Source: Selenomonas sp.
Lineage (GTDB): Bacteria; Bacillota; Negativicutes; Selenomonadales; Selenomonadaceae
Direction of reading: 5' to 3'
Length of the DNA stretch: 52,678 bases
NCBI GenBank assembly: GCA_022773585.1
Contig: JALEZZ010000073.1
Location: forward strand, 1 to 52,678
The position numbers were made by a program, and so were the translations under genes. The stretch's first letter is position 1. Every line of letters begins with the position of its first letter. Under the pieces are notes generated by a model. It saw only the letters and a program-made list of their open reading frames with translations. It was not told where the DNA came from and made no database searches. Shown here in pieces: positions 24,939 through 33,407 of the stretch.

Positions 24939-25970
24939 TCAGCGGAGCATTTCCTTCATGATGTCGCCGACGACCGTGTACGGGTCGGTCTCGCGGGCCT
25001 TGATCTTTTCGACGTAGCCGTCGAGCCGCCCGTTGTCCACGATCTTGCCGGTGATATACTTTCCAATGTTGCTCGAGAGGATGTCGAGCATCTCATCTTT
25101 CGTGCGCTTTGTCCGGCGTTCGGCCAAGATGCCATTTGCCTGGATGTACGCAAAATGCTTCTCGATGTCAGCGATGAGCTCCTTGACACCGATGTTCTGG
25201 TTCGCGATGACCTTGTCAACGGGCGGGCGCCAGTAGCCGAGCGGGGTGTTCCCCGCGGCCGCAGTGCCGCCGACGGCCATGTGGTGGAACTGGTCAGAGA
25301 GCGCCTTCTGGGTGCTGTTCTGCTGGACTGGCCCATGGTCGTCGAGATCGAGCATCATGTTGATCTCGCGCACGAGCTTGTCCGCTCCATCATGGTCTGC
25401 CTTGTTGACGCAGAAAACATCGCCGATTTCGAGGATGCCGGCCTTGATGGCCTGGATGTCATCGCCCATGCCGGGGATGAGCACGACCATCGTGGTGTCG
25501 GCTGCCTTGACGATGTCGACTTCGGACTGGCCGACGCCGACGGTTTCGACGAAAATGACATCTTTTCCGAAGGCATCCATCGCCTTGACCGCATCGGCCG
25601 TCTTGTGCGAAAGTCCGCCAAGGCTGCCGCGCGTGCCCATGCTGCGGATGAAGACGCCTTCATCGAGCGTGAGGCCGTTCATGCGGATGCGGTCGCCGAG
25701 GATGGCGCCTCCCGTAAACGGGCTCGTCGGATCGACGGCGATGATGCCGACGGTCTTCCCCTGATTACGGTACTCGCGCGCGAGTTTGTCTGTGAGCGTG
25801 CTCTTGCCGGCTCCCGGAGGCCCGGTGACACCAAGAACGAACGCATGGCCCGTGCGTGGATAAAGCTTCTTCATGATTTCGGTCGCTTCATCATACTCGT
25901 TCTCGATGGCGGTAATGGCGCGGGAGAGGGCCAGGCGGTTGCCTTTGAGCACTTCTTCTGCAATATCCAA
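24939..25970 (-). CDS. Methylmalonyl-CoA mutase chaperone GTPase MeaB
   Basis: 343 aa. G3E-type GTPase: Walker A GPPGAGKST (about 51-59), Mg-binding D in IAVDPTSPF, ETVGVGQSE (G3 region) and the guanine motif NKAD. MeaB guards the mutase: it gates loading of adenosylcobalamin and removes damaged cofactor. The start appears to be TTG at 25970, with AAGGAGGG six bases upstream and no better ATG. Directly follows the two mutase genes. Confidence 0.94.
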   Translation of the reverse strand: MDIAEEVLKGNRLALSRAITAIENEYDEATEIMKKLYPRTGHAFVLGVTGPPGAGKSTLTDKLAREYRNQGKTVGIIAVDPTSPFTGGAILGDRIRMNGLTLDEGVFIRSMGTRGSLGGLSHKTADAVKAMDAFGKDVIFVETVGVGQSEVDIVKAADTTMVVLIPGMGDDIQAIKAGILEIGDVFCVNKADHDGADKLVREINMMLDLDDHGPVQQNSTQKALSDQFHHMAVGGTAAAGNTPLGYWRPPVDKVIANQNIGVKELIADIEKHFAYIQANGILAERRTKRTKDEMLDILSSNIGKYITGKIVDNGRLDGYVEKIKARETDPYTVVGDIMKEMLR

Positions 25971-26020
25971 GTGTCGCCCTCCTTAGAAGATGTAATTTCG
26001 TTGATTTCGCGTTTTTGAAA

Positions 26021-26416
26021 TCAGAGCTTCACATGCTCCTTGATGAACTTGACGACGTCCGTGGTCGGCGTGCCCGGCGTGAAGACTTCGGCAATGCCGG
26101 CTTCCTTGAGGGCAGGGATATCGGAGTCAGGGATGACACCGCCGCCGATAATCAGGACATCATCCATGCCCTTCTCGCGGACGAGGTTGACGACTTTCGG
26201 GAACAGGTGGCCATGAGCACCGGAGAGGATGCTCATCGCGACGACATTGACATCTTCCTGCAGAGCTGCTTCTGCGATCTGCTCCGGCGTCTGGCGGAGG
26301 CCCGTATAGATGACCTCGAAGCCCGCATCACGCAGGGCGCGCGCAACGACTTTCGCGCCGCGATCATGACCATCGAGACCCGGCTTTGCAACTAATACTC
26401 TGATCTTCTTCTCCAT
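26021..26416 (-). CDS. Methylmalonyl-CoA mutase, B12-binding subunit
   Basis: 131 aa. The cobalamin-binding Rossmann domain on its own: DGHDRGAK holds the histidine that ligates cobalt (DxHxxG), followed by SILSGAH and [11 protein letters not shown], the other two B12 contact motifs. In many bacteria this is the C-terminal domain of one large mutase; here it is a separate gene, 23 bp after the large subunit, as in the split mutase type. Confidence 0.94.
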   Translation of the reverse strand: MEKKIRVLVAKPGLDGHDRGAKVVARALRDAGFEVIYTGLRQTPEQIAEAALQEDVNVVAMSILSGAHGHLFPKVVNLVREKGMDDVLIIGGGVIPDSDIPALKEAGIAEVFTPGTPTTDVVKFIKEHVKL

Positions 26417-26438
26417 TTTGAATGTCCCTCCACAAAAA

Positions 26439-28094
26439 TTACAGGTTCACATGTGCCTCATACTCGCCAAAGACTTCGCGCATGACGCCGCAGATTTCAC
26501 CGAGCGTTGCATACGTCTTGACGGCCGCGAGGATATGCGGCATGAGGTTCTCGTTCTCGTCTTGGCAGGCTGCCTTGAGGTCTTTGAGTGCGGCCTCGAC
26601 GGCGGCGTTGTCGCGCTTTGCCTTCATGTCATGCAGCTTTGCGACCTGGCGCTTGCCGACAGCCTCGTCGACTTTGAGGAGGTCTTTCGGCGGCTCCTCG
26701 TTTTCCATCTGGAACTTGTTGACGCCGACGATGACGCGGGCACCAGACTCGACATCCATCTGCCACTTGTAAGCGGAATCCTGGATCTCTTTCTGGATGT
26801 AGCCCTTCTCGATGGCTGCGACAGCGCCGCCCATCTCGTCAATCTTGTGGATGTAGTCCCAAGCCTCAGCCTCGAGCTTGTTCGTCATGGCTTCGACATA
26901 GTAGGAGCCGGCGAGCGGATCGATGACATCAGCGAGGCCACTCTCATAAGCGACGATCTGCTGCGTGCGAAGTGCAATCGTGACGGATTCCTGCGTTGGG
27001 AGGGCAAGAGCCTCGTCGCGGGAGTTCGTGTGGAGGGACTGCGTGCCGCCCATGACAGCTGCTGCCGTCTGGAGTGCGACGCGCACGATGTTGTTGTTCG
27101 GCTGCTGAGCCGTCAGCATGGAGCCTGCCGTCTGCGTATGGAAACGGAGCTTCATGGACTTGTCCTTCTCAGCGTGGAAGCGCTCTTTCATGACCTTCGC
27201 CCAGATGCGGCGGGATGCGCGGAACTTCGCAACCTCTTCGAGGACATTGTTGTGAGCGTTCCAGAAGAACGAGAGACGGCCAGCGAAATCATCGATCTTG
27301 AGGCCAGCCTTGATGGCTGCCTCGCAGTATGCGATGCCGTCCGCGATCGTGAATGCGATTTCCTGTGCTGCCGTGGAACCAGCCTCGCGGATATGGTAGC
27401 CGGAGATGGAAATCGTGTTCCACTTCGGGACGTTCTTCGAGCAGAACTCGAAGATGTTCGTGATGAGGCGCATGGACGGACGCGGCGGGAAGATGTACGT
27501 GCCGCGTGCTGCATACTCCTTGAGGATATCGTTCTGGATCGTGCCGCGGAGCTGGTCTGCTGCGACGCCCTGCTTCTCTGCCACTGCGATGTACATCGCG
27601 AGCAGGACGGAAGCCGGGGCATTGATCGTCATGGACGTGGAGACTTTGCCGAGGTCGATCTTGTCAAACAGGACTTCCATATCAGCGAGCGAATCGATCG
27701 CGACACCGACCTTGCCGACTTCGCCTTCCGAAATCGGATCATCGGAATCATAGCCGATCTGCGTCGGAAGATCGAATGCACACGAAAGGCCCGTCGCACC
27801 GTTCTCAATCAGCATGCGATAGCGCTTGTTGGACTCCTCAGCGGTCGAGAAGCCTGCATACATGCGCATCGTCCAGAAGCGGCCGCGATACATCGTCGGC
27901 TGAACGCCGCGCGTGTATGGGTAAACGCCTGGGAAGCTGATTTCGTCTGCGTAATCCGTATCCTTGATGTCGAGCGGCGTGTAGAGGCGCTGCTCCGGCA
28001 GGTGGTCACGCTCCGGGAAACGTGCGATGGCTTTTTCTACGCTCGCCTGATATTTTGCGAGCTCTGCCTGGATTTTCTCGTGTTCCGTGCTCAT
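26439..28094 (-). CDS. Methylmalonyl-CoA mutase, large (substrate-binding) subunit
   Basis: 551 aa. The TIM-barrel part of the mutase: [29 protein letters not shown] is the highly conserved opening, with Y and R residues that touch the CoA ester, then [17 protein letters not shown] and [10 protein letters not shown]. It lacks the B12 domain, which is supplied by the next gene. Converts succinyl-CoA to (R)-methylmalonyl-CoA by radical rearrangement. AGGAGG upstream of ATG 28094. Confidence 0.95.
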   Translation of the reverse strand: MSTEHEKIQAELAKYQASVEKAIARFPERDHLPEQRLYTPLDIKDTDYADEISFPGVYPYTRGVQPTMYRGRFWTMRMYAGFSTAEESNKRYRMLIENGATGLSCAFDLPTQIGYDSDDPISEGEVGKVGVAIDSLADMEVLFDKIDLGKVSTSMTINAPASVLLAMYIAVAEKQGVAADQLRGTIQNDILKEYAARGTYIFPPRPSMRLITNIFEFCSKNVPKWNTISISGYHIREAGSTAAQEIAFTIADGIAYCEAAIKAGLKIDDFAGRLSFFWNAHNNVLEEVAKFRASRRIWAKVMKERFHAEKDKSMKLRFHTQTAGSMLTAQQPNNNIVRVALQTAAAVMGGTQSLHTNSRDEALALPTQESVTIALRTQQIVAYESGLADVIDPLAGSYYVEAMTNKLEAEAWDYIHKIDEMGGAVAAIEKGYIQKEIQDSAYKWQMDVESGARVIVGVNKFQMENEEPPKDLLKVDEAVGKRQVAKLHDMKAKRDNAAVEAALKDLKAACQDENENLMPHILAAVKTYATLGEICGVMREVFGEYEAHVNL

Positions 28095-28168
28095 ATTGAG
28101 TTTTCCTCCTGGTTCAGTTCAGTTCTATTTTTTATATCTCTTTCAAGGGAAGACCCCTTGCACCTGGC

Positions 28169-29671
28169 TTATTTCTGCATCGTGCCATTCTTGAGGAAGC
28201 GCTCATGGAACGAGAACGCCTCTTCGAGGATGTGCGGCGTGTTCGCATGCTTCGTCGCTTCGTCTGCGCGATGGAAGTAGTCGAGCAGCAGCGGACGATA
28301 GTCTGGATGCGCGCAGTTGTTGATGATTTCGAGTGCGCGCTCATGCGGCGTCTTGCCGCGCAAATCCGCGATGCCCTGCTCCGTGATGATGATGTCGACA
28401 TCGTGCTCCGTGTGGTCGATGTGCGAGCAGAACGGAACGATGGACGAAATCTTGCCATCTTTTGCCGTCGACGGCGTGTAGAAAATCGTGAGGTACGCGT
28501 TGCGCGCGAAGTCGCCGCTGCCGCCGATGCCGTTCATCATCTTCGTGCCCGTGATGTGCGTCGAGTTGACGTTGCCGTAGATATCGCACTCGATGGCCGT
28601 GTTCATGGCGATGACACCGAGACGGCGCACGACCTCTGGATTGTTCGAAATCTCTTCCGGACGGATCAGCAAGTACTTCTTGTACTTCTGGACATCCGCG
28701 TAGAAGCGCTTCAATCCTTCCGGCGACGGGGAGAACGCCGTGCCCGATGCGAAGTTCAGCTTGCCTGCATCGATGAGGTCGAGCATGCCATCCTGGATGA
28801 CTTCCGTGTAGACCGTGAGGTCTTTGAGATCGGAATCAACGAAGCCTGCCATGACGGCATTTGCGACATTGCCGACGCCCGACTGCAGCGGCAGCAGGTT
28901 CTTCGGCATGCGGCCGGCCTTGATTTCATCATCGAGGAACTTGAGCGTGAACTCGCTCATCTTCTTCGAATTCTCGTCAATCGGACGCAGGGAACGCGTG
29001 TGATCCGGGATGTCGCACGGGACGATGTAGAGAATCTTGTCCGGCGTGCAGGGGATGTACGGCGTGCCGATGCGGTCACTGGCCTTCACGATTGGAATCG
29101 GCAGGCGGTTTGGCGGATCGAGCGGGACGTAGACATCATGCATGCCTTCGAGGTCGAGCGGCTGGCTCGTGTTGACTTCGACGATGACTTTGTCAGCCTG
29201 CTGGACGAACGATGCGGCGTTGCCGAGCGACGTCGTCGGAATCAGGTTGCCGTCCTCGTCGATGGCGCATGCCTCAACCACCGCGACATCGATCTTGCCG
29301 AGATAGCCATAGCGTGCGAGCTGTGCCGACTCGGAGAGATGCAGGTCGAGATAGTTGACGCTGCCGTCATTGATCTCGGCGCGGAGCGACTTGTCCGTCT
29401 GGTACGGCAGGCGCGTCTTGATGCCATGGACATCAGCGAGCGCCGTGTCGAGCTCGGGGCCGACCGAAGCACCCGTCCAGAGATTGATCGTGAACGGATC
29501 CTTCTTCATGCGTTCGGCAAGCGCGAGCGGAACAGCTTTCGGATAAGCCGAACTCGTGAATCCGCTCATGGCGACATTCATGCCGGGCTTGAAGAAAGCC
29601 GCAGCTTCCTCTGCAGAAACAATCTTGCTCTGCAGGCCCTTGTTGCGAACGCGGTCGAGAATATCAATCAT
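28169..29671 (-). CDS. Succinyl-CoA/propionyl-CoA (acetyl-CoA hydrolase-type) CoA-transferase
   Basis: 500 aa, full length for the Cat1/ScpC/AarC group. The catalytic glutamate lies in NTAIECDIYGNVNSTH; GIGGSGDFARNAYL and IITEQGIADLRG are group signatures. As the first gene of an operon that ends in methylmalonyl-CoA decarboxylase it most likely moves CoA from propionyl-CoA to succinate, closing the cycle without ATP. Acetate as an alternative acceptor cannot be excluded. Start ATG at 29671 with AAGGGGG upstream. Confidence 0.9.
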   Translation of the reverse strand: MIDILDRVRNKGLQSKIVSAEEAAAFFKPGMNVAMSGFTSSAYPKAVPLALAERMKKDPFTINLWTGASVGPELDTALADVHGIKTRLPYQTDKSLRAEINDGSVNYLDLHLSESAQLARYGYLGKIDVAVVEACAIDEDGNLIPTTSLGNAASFVQQADKVIVEVNTSQPLDLEGMHDVYVPLDPPNRLPIPIVKASDRIGTPYIPCTPDKILYIVPCDIPDHTRSLRPIDENSKKMSEFTLKFLDDEIKAGRMPKNLLPLQSGVGNVANAVMAGFVDSDLKDLTVYTEVIQDGMLDLIDAGKLNFASGTAFSPSPEGLKRFYADVQKYKKYLLIRPEEISNNPEVVRRLGVIAMNTAIECDIYGNVNSTHITGTKMMNGIGGSGDFARNAYLTIFYTPSTAKDGKISSIVPFCSHIDHTEHDVDIIITEQGIADLRGKTPHERALEIINNCAHPDYRPLLLDYFHRADEATKHANTPHILEEAFSFHERFLKNGTMQK

Positions 29672-29702
29672 CAGAAATCCCCCTTGTTCATACGCATGAG
29701 GA

Positions 29703-29754
29703 GCTATAACCAGAATATATAGTTGCTATATGCTATAATTATGGTTTATGCTAT
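29703..29754 (-). promoter_or_regulatory. GCTATA repeats upstream of the propionate operon
   Basis: Four GCTATA/GCTAT copies occur in 52 bp (29703, 29725, 29732, 29750), and one overlaps a 6-bp inverted repeat ATATAG-TTG-CTATAT (29717-29731). They lie 30-85 bp before the CoA-transferase start, where a promoter must be. I could not find a clear -10/-35 pair. The rest of the gap to the rex terminator shows nothing else. The cluster may be a regulator site. Confidence 0.45.
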
Positions 29755-29799
29755 CCCCATGCCTCGTTTATATCCCAATCAATAGAATATCACATACAG

Positions 29800-29832
29800 A
29801 AAAAGCCGTCAAGATTGCTCCTGCGGCTTTTT
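29800..29832 (-). terminator. Terminator after rex
   Basis: Stem AAAAAGCCG/CGGCTTTTT (29800-29808 with 29824-29832), 15-nt loop, A:T outer pairs giving a U run on either strand. It ends the valS-folC-O-antigen ligase-rex operon and shields the propionate operon promoter. Confidence 0.85.
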
Positions 29833-29905
29833 GTCATATTTTCTCTTATTTTTACGTCAATTTTTTCCAAAGCCGCCGTTGACGAGAAAAATCCGTCAGA
29901 ATCGT

Positions 29906-30541
29906 TCACATGCGCGTGATGTGATACGAGAGGCGCGAGAGGCCGATGGAGAGATCCTCGTTGACGATGTGCATCGTCTCGGGCACCTGCATCTTGATCG
30001 GCGCGAAGTTCCAGATGCCCTTGACGCCGGCTTCGACGAGCTTGTCCGCCACGTCCTGCGCAAAAGCGGCGGGCACGGCGATGATGCCGATGTGGACGCC
30101 GCGTTCGCGCACGATGCGTGAGAGGTCGTCGATGGCCTCGACCTTGACATGGTTCTGCACCGTGCCGATGACCTTGGGATCCTGGTCAAAGAGCGCGACG
30201 AGGTTGAAGCCAAGCGTCACGAAGTTCTGGTAGTTCGCGAGCGCCGCGCCGAGATGGCCGATGCCGACAATCGCGATGTTCCAGTGGTGGTCGAGCCCGA
30301 GGATCGAGCCGACGTTGCGCTTGAGCTCGTTGACATAGTAGCCGACGCCCTTCTTGCCGAACTGGCCGAACGACGCGAGATCCTTTCGAATCTGCTCCGG
30401 CGTGATGCCGAGCCTGCGGCCGAGTTCTTCCGACGAGATGACATCGATGCCCTCGTCCTGCGCGAGCCGGAGCGTGCGGAAATAGAGCGGCAGGCGGTCG
30501 ATCGTCGCTTTCGAGATGCCGCCGCGCTTTTGTTCTGCCAT
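29906..30541 (-). CDS. Redox-sensing transcriptional repressor Rex
   Basis: 211 aa. N-terminal winged helix (about 8-80: SKATIDRLPLYFRTL, SSEELGRRLGITPEQIRKDLASFGQFGKKGVGY), then a Rossmann fold with GIGHLGAAL for NADH, and the C-terminal domain-swap helix. Rex releases fermentation genes when NADH/NAD+ rises. The ATG at 30541 shares one base with the TGA of the preceding gene and has GGGGGAGG upstream. I did not find the usual TTGTGAA-type operator before the propionate operon. Confidence 0.95.
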   Translation of the reverse strand: MAEQKRGGISKATIDRLPLYFRTLRLAQDEGIDVISSEELGRRLGITPEQIRKDLASFGQFGKKGVGYYVNELKRNVGSILGLDHHWNIAIVGIGHLGAALANYQNFVTLGFNLVALFDQDPKVIGTVQNHVKVEAIDDLSRIVRERGVHIGIIAVPAAFAQDVADKLVEAGVKGIWNFAPIKMQVPETMHIVNEDLSIGLSRLSYHITRM

Positions 30542-32040
30542 CAAGCCTCCCCCTTTCCATCTGCCTGTCCTGCTGCCGGTCCTGCGCCCGCTGCCGTTTC
30601 CTGTTTCGCCATCAGCGAGAGCGCAGCCGCGAGGGCCGCGAGCATCCAGAGCAGCATCGACGACGGGATGTTGAAGAGCAGGTCATCCGTCAGGCCGTTC
30701 AGCGCGACCGTGACGAGCGCGAGCCCGATGCCGAGCGAGAGGCCGGCCGCGAGGCGGCGGCTGTCCCACGACATCATTTCAGAAATCCCGTCTCCGAGCG
30801 TCCAATGAGATTCCTCTTTGGGCGCGAGGCTGTCCTGCACGGACTGCAGTTCCTGGTCGACGGCCTCGTCTTCCGAGAGGTCTGTCGCCTTCGGCGTGCG
30901 GCTGGCCGCTTCCTCTGCTTCGATTTCCTCCGGCGTCTTGAAATGCGTGCGGAAAGAGGTCCACATCGTGCCAAAGAAAAACCAGAAGAACGCGAGTGCG
31001 CCGACGACGCCGATTTCGGCCATGTAATTGAGGTACATGTTGTGCGCGTGGACGATGACGATCTCCTTGCCCGCCGCGCCCTGCATATAGAAATCGTAGA
31101 GCGGATAGACCATCCAGTACGCGCCCCAGCCGATGCCGAAGAACGGATGGTCCTCGATCATCGCGATCGTGCTCTCCCAAAAGGCCAGCCGCATCTCCGT
31201 CGAAGTGTCCACCGTCGTGAAAACCGACATGATGCGCCCAAGGAGCGCCGGATCAGCTGCGAAGATGCCGCAGACGACGACGATGCAGGCGACGAGCACG
31301 CGCCAGTCGCGCAGAATGCCATAGAGCACGAAGACGACGGCAATCGCAAGGCATGCCCCGCGCGCATACGTCATCGCAAGACAGGCCGCGAGTGCAATCA
31401 TCGCGAGCGCGAGCGCGATGCGCTGGCCGCGCGCCTTCATCTTCACGAAGAGACCGAGCGACAGCGCAATCGCGATGTCGAGATAGCCCGCGAGGATGTT
31501 CGGATTCTCCCAGGTCGAGAAGACGCGCTTCTTGAGCTCGGGGAACGCATTGCCATCCACCCACTTCATCGCGCTCGTGTCGATGCCGAACGCGAACTGG
31601 TAATAGCCGTAGAGCACGACGAGAAGCGCCGAAAGCGCGAGCGCGCCCAAAAGGTCTTTGAAATCCCGCGCCGTGCGCACGTTCTGCCCGATGAAGAAGT
31701 ACATGAGCAGGTAGACGCCGACGAGGTTGTAGTAATTGTAAAAGCTGAACGCCGGGTCGGGCGAGCCCGCGACGGACACGAGGCCGAGCGCGGCGAAAAT
31801 CACGACCGGGATGTCAAACGGCAGGCGGCGGAACTTCATCTCGCGGTCAACGCGGAGCTTCCAGAGCGTCAAGAGCGCTCCGAGCACGACGACAGCCGTC
31901 GCCGCGCCTGGCGAAAGCGCGAGCGTGAAGCCCTCGAGCACGAGCGCGATGCGGATCAGACGGTTCAGCTGCCGCGTGCGGCGCTTTTTTCGGAGGTCGT
32001 CGAGCACGGCACTCGCGTGCTCGTCCTGCTCAGCTGGCAT
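30541..32040 (-). CDS. O-antigen ligase/polymerase family membrane protein
   Basis: 499 aa. About ten to twelve membrane helices; the Wzy_C/O-antigen ligase core is at about 190-370, with EMRLAFWESTIAMIEDHPFFGIGWGAYW (the conserved loop with R, H and G residues) and AHNMYLNYMAEIG. A charged cytoplasmic stretch (about 385-430) precedes the last helices. Such enzymes add or polymerise surface glycans in the outer leaf of the inner membrane, fitting a diderm cell. Which glycan is handled cannot be told. Overlaps folC by 11 bp and rex by 1-3 bp. Confidence 0.85.
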   Translation of the reverse strand: MPAEQDEHASAVLDDLRKKRRTRQLNRLIRIALVLEGFTLALSPGAATAVVVLGALLTLWKLRVDREMKFRRLPFDIPVVIFAALGLVSVAGSPDPAFSFYNYYNLVGVYLLMYFFIGQNVRTARDFKDLLGALALSALLVVLYGYYQFAFGIDTSAMKWVDGNAFPELKKRVFSTWENPNILAGYLDIAIALSLGLFVKMKARGQRIALALAMIALAACLAMTYARGACLAIAVVFVLYGILRDWRVLVACIVVVCGIFAADPALLGRIMSVFTTVDTSTEMRLAFWESTIAMIEDHPFFGIGWGAYWMVYPLYDFYMQGAAGKEIVIVHAHNMYLNYMAEIGVVGALAFFWFFFGTMWTSFRTHFKTPEEIEAEEAASRTPKATDLSEDEAVDQELQSVQDSLAPKEESHWTLGDGISEMMSWDSRRLAAGLSLGIGLALVTVALNGLTDDLLFNIPSSMLLWMLAALAAALSLMAKQETAAGAGPAAGQADGKGEA

Positions 32041-33391
32041 GGCGCTGCCTCCCCTCCGATGAACCCGACGTCTCCGCCTTTCCGAGCAGCACCTGCCGCA
32101 GGCCGCCGATCAGATACAGAGACCCCGCGACGACGAGCAGCCGCCGCCCACCCGCAAGCTCCATGGCACGCGCGAGCGCCGCGCGGTTGTCCTCATACGA
32201 TTCGACGGTCTTTGCAAACTTCTGCGCCTTTTCCGCAAGCACGGACACGCTCTCCGCGCGGTCGGACTGCGGCGGCGTCACGATGACGATGTCATCGGGG
32301 CGCACGAGGATGCGGAGCATCTCGTCGACGGCCTTGTCATGCAGAATGCCCAAAAGCAGCACGCGCGACGCCGTCGGGAAATAATCGTCGAGCCCGCGCC
32401 GGAGCACCGTCATGCCGGCCGGGTTATGCGCGCCGTCGATGACCGTGATCTGGTCGTCCGCCGCACCGATTGCCGGCACCTCGAGCACTTCGAAGCGGCC
32501 GGGCCAGACGACGAGGCGCAGCGCTTCGTGCATCGTCTTTTCATTGATGCGCTGATCGCCATTGTGCAGGAGGTACGCCGCCATGATGGCGAGGCCTGCG
32601 TTCTGCACCTGATGAGCGCCGAGCAGATGGAGCGCATAGAGGTCGCGGCTCACGCCCGCAATCGTCGAGGAAAAGAAGAATTTCTGGCCGCGCGGCGAAA
32701 TCTCGCCAGCGTCGACGCAAAAGTCCTCCCCTTCCACAAAGATGTCAGAATTGTGGCTTTCCGCCGTCTCGCGGATGATGGCGAGCGGCATGCCGGTGGC
32801 CGCCGTCACGACGGGCACGCCGTCCTTGATGATGCCGGCCTTGTGATGCGCGACACCCGCGAGCGTGCCGCCACAGAGCTTCGCGTGTTCGAGCGCGACA
32901 TTCGTGATGACGGAGACCTCCGGCGTGATGACATTCGTCGAGTCGAGAAGACCGCCGAGGCCGACCTCGATGACGGCGTATTCCACTTTTTTCTTCGCGA
33001 AATAATAGAATGCCACTGCTGTCAAGGCCTCAAACTGCGTCGGGCACTCTTCGCCTTCGGCCATCATCTCGTCAATCTTCTCGCGCACGGCCGTCAGGCA
33101 CGCGGCGAACTCCGCCTCGCTGATGGGCTGGCCATCAATCTGCATGCGCTCGGTATACGAGACGAGATGCGGCGAGATGTAGAGCCCCGTGCGGATGGAC
33201 GACTGCTGGAGGATGCCTGCCAGCATGGCCGAAACCGACCCCTTGCCATTCGTGCCCGTCACATGGATCGTGCGATAACGATCCTGCGGCGTGCCCAGGA
33301 GCTCGAGCAGGCGCTTGATTCGTGCGAGACCGAGCCGCACGCCGAAAACATTCAGTCCATCGAGATAAGCCAAAGATTCCCGATAGTTCAT
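32030..33391 (-). CDS. Bifunctional folylpolyglutamate/dihydrofolate synthase
   Basis: 453 aa. Mur-ligase fold: ATP loop VTGTNGKGSVSAM (about 44-56), YISPHLVSYTERM, the FEALTAVAFYYFA helix, GLGGLLDSTNV and KAGIIKDGVPVV in the central domain, and VIDGAHNPAGM in the C-terminal domain. Adds glutamate to folates. The pairing valS-folC is common in Firmicutes. 16 bp after valS. Confidence 0.94.
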   Translation of the reverse strand: MNYRESLAYLDGLNVFGVRLGLARIKRLLELLGTPQDRYRTIHVTGTNGKGSVSAMLAGILQQSSIRTGLYISPHLVSYTERMQIDGQPISEAEFAACLTAVREKIDEMMAEGEECPTQFEALTAVAFYYFAKKKVEYAVIEVGLGGLLDSTNVITPEVSVITNVALEHAKLCGGTLAGVAHHKAGIIKDGVPVVTAATGMPLAIIRETAESHNSDIFVEGEDFCVDAGEISPRGQKFFFSSTIAGVSRDLYALHLLGAHQVQNAGLAIMAAYLLHNGDQRINEKTMHEALRLVVWPGRFEVLEVPAIGAADDQITVIDGAHNPAGMTVLRRGLDDYFPTASRVLLLGILHDKAVDEMLRILVRPDDIVIVTPPQSDRAESVSVLAEKAQKFAKTVESYEDNRAALARAMELAGGRRLLVVAGSLYLIGGLRQVLLGKAETSGSSEGRQRHAS

Positions 33392-33407
33392 GATTTCTCT
33401 GCCTCCA

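Noticed and set aside
28145..28161. CAAGGG/CCCTTG hairpin after the CoA-transferase gene as a terminator
   Set aside because: No U run follows on the minus strand, and the mutase genes continue the operon; at most it affects mRNA stability.
29672..29905. Rex operator before the propionate operon
   Set aside because: I found no TTGTGAA-N4-TTCACAA-like sequence there, although rex lies right upstream.
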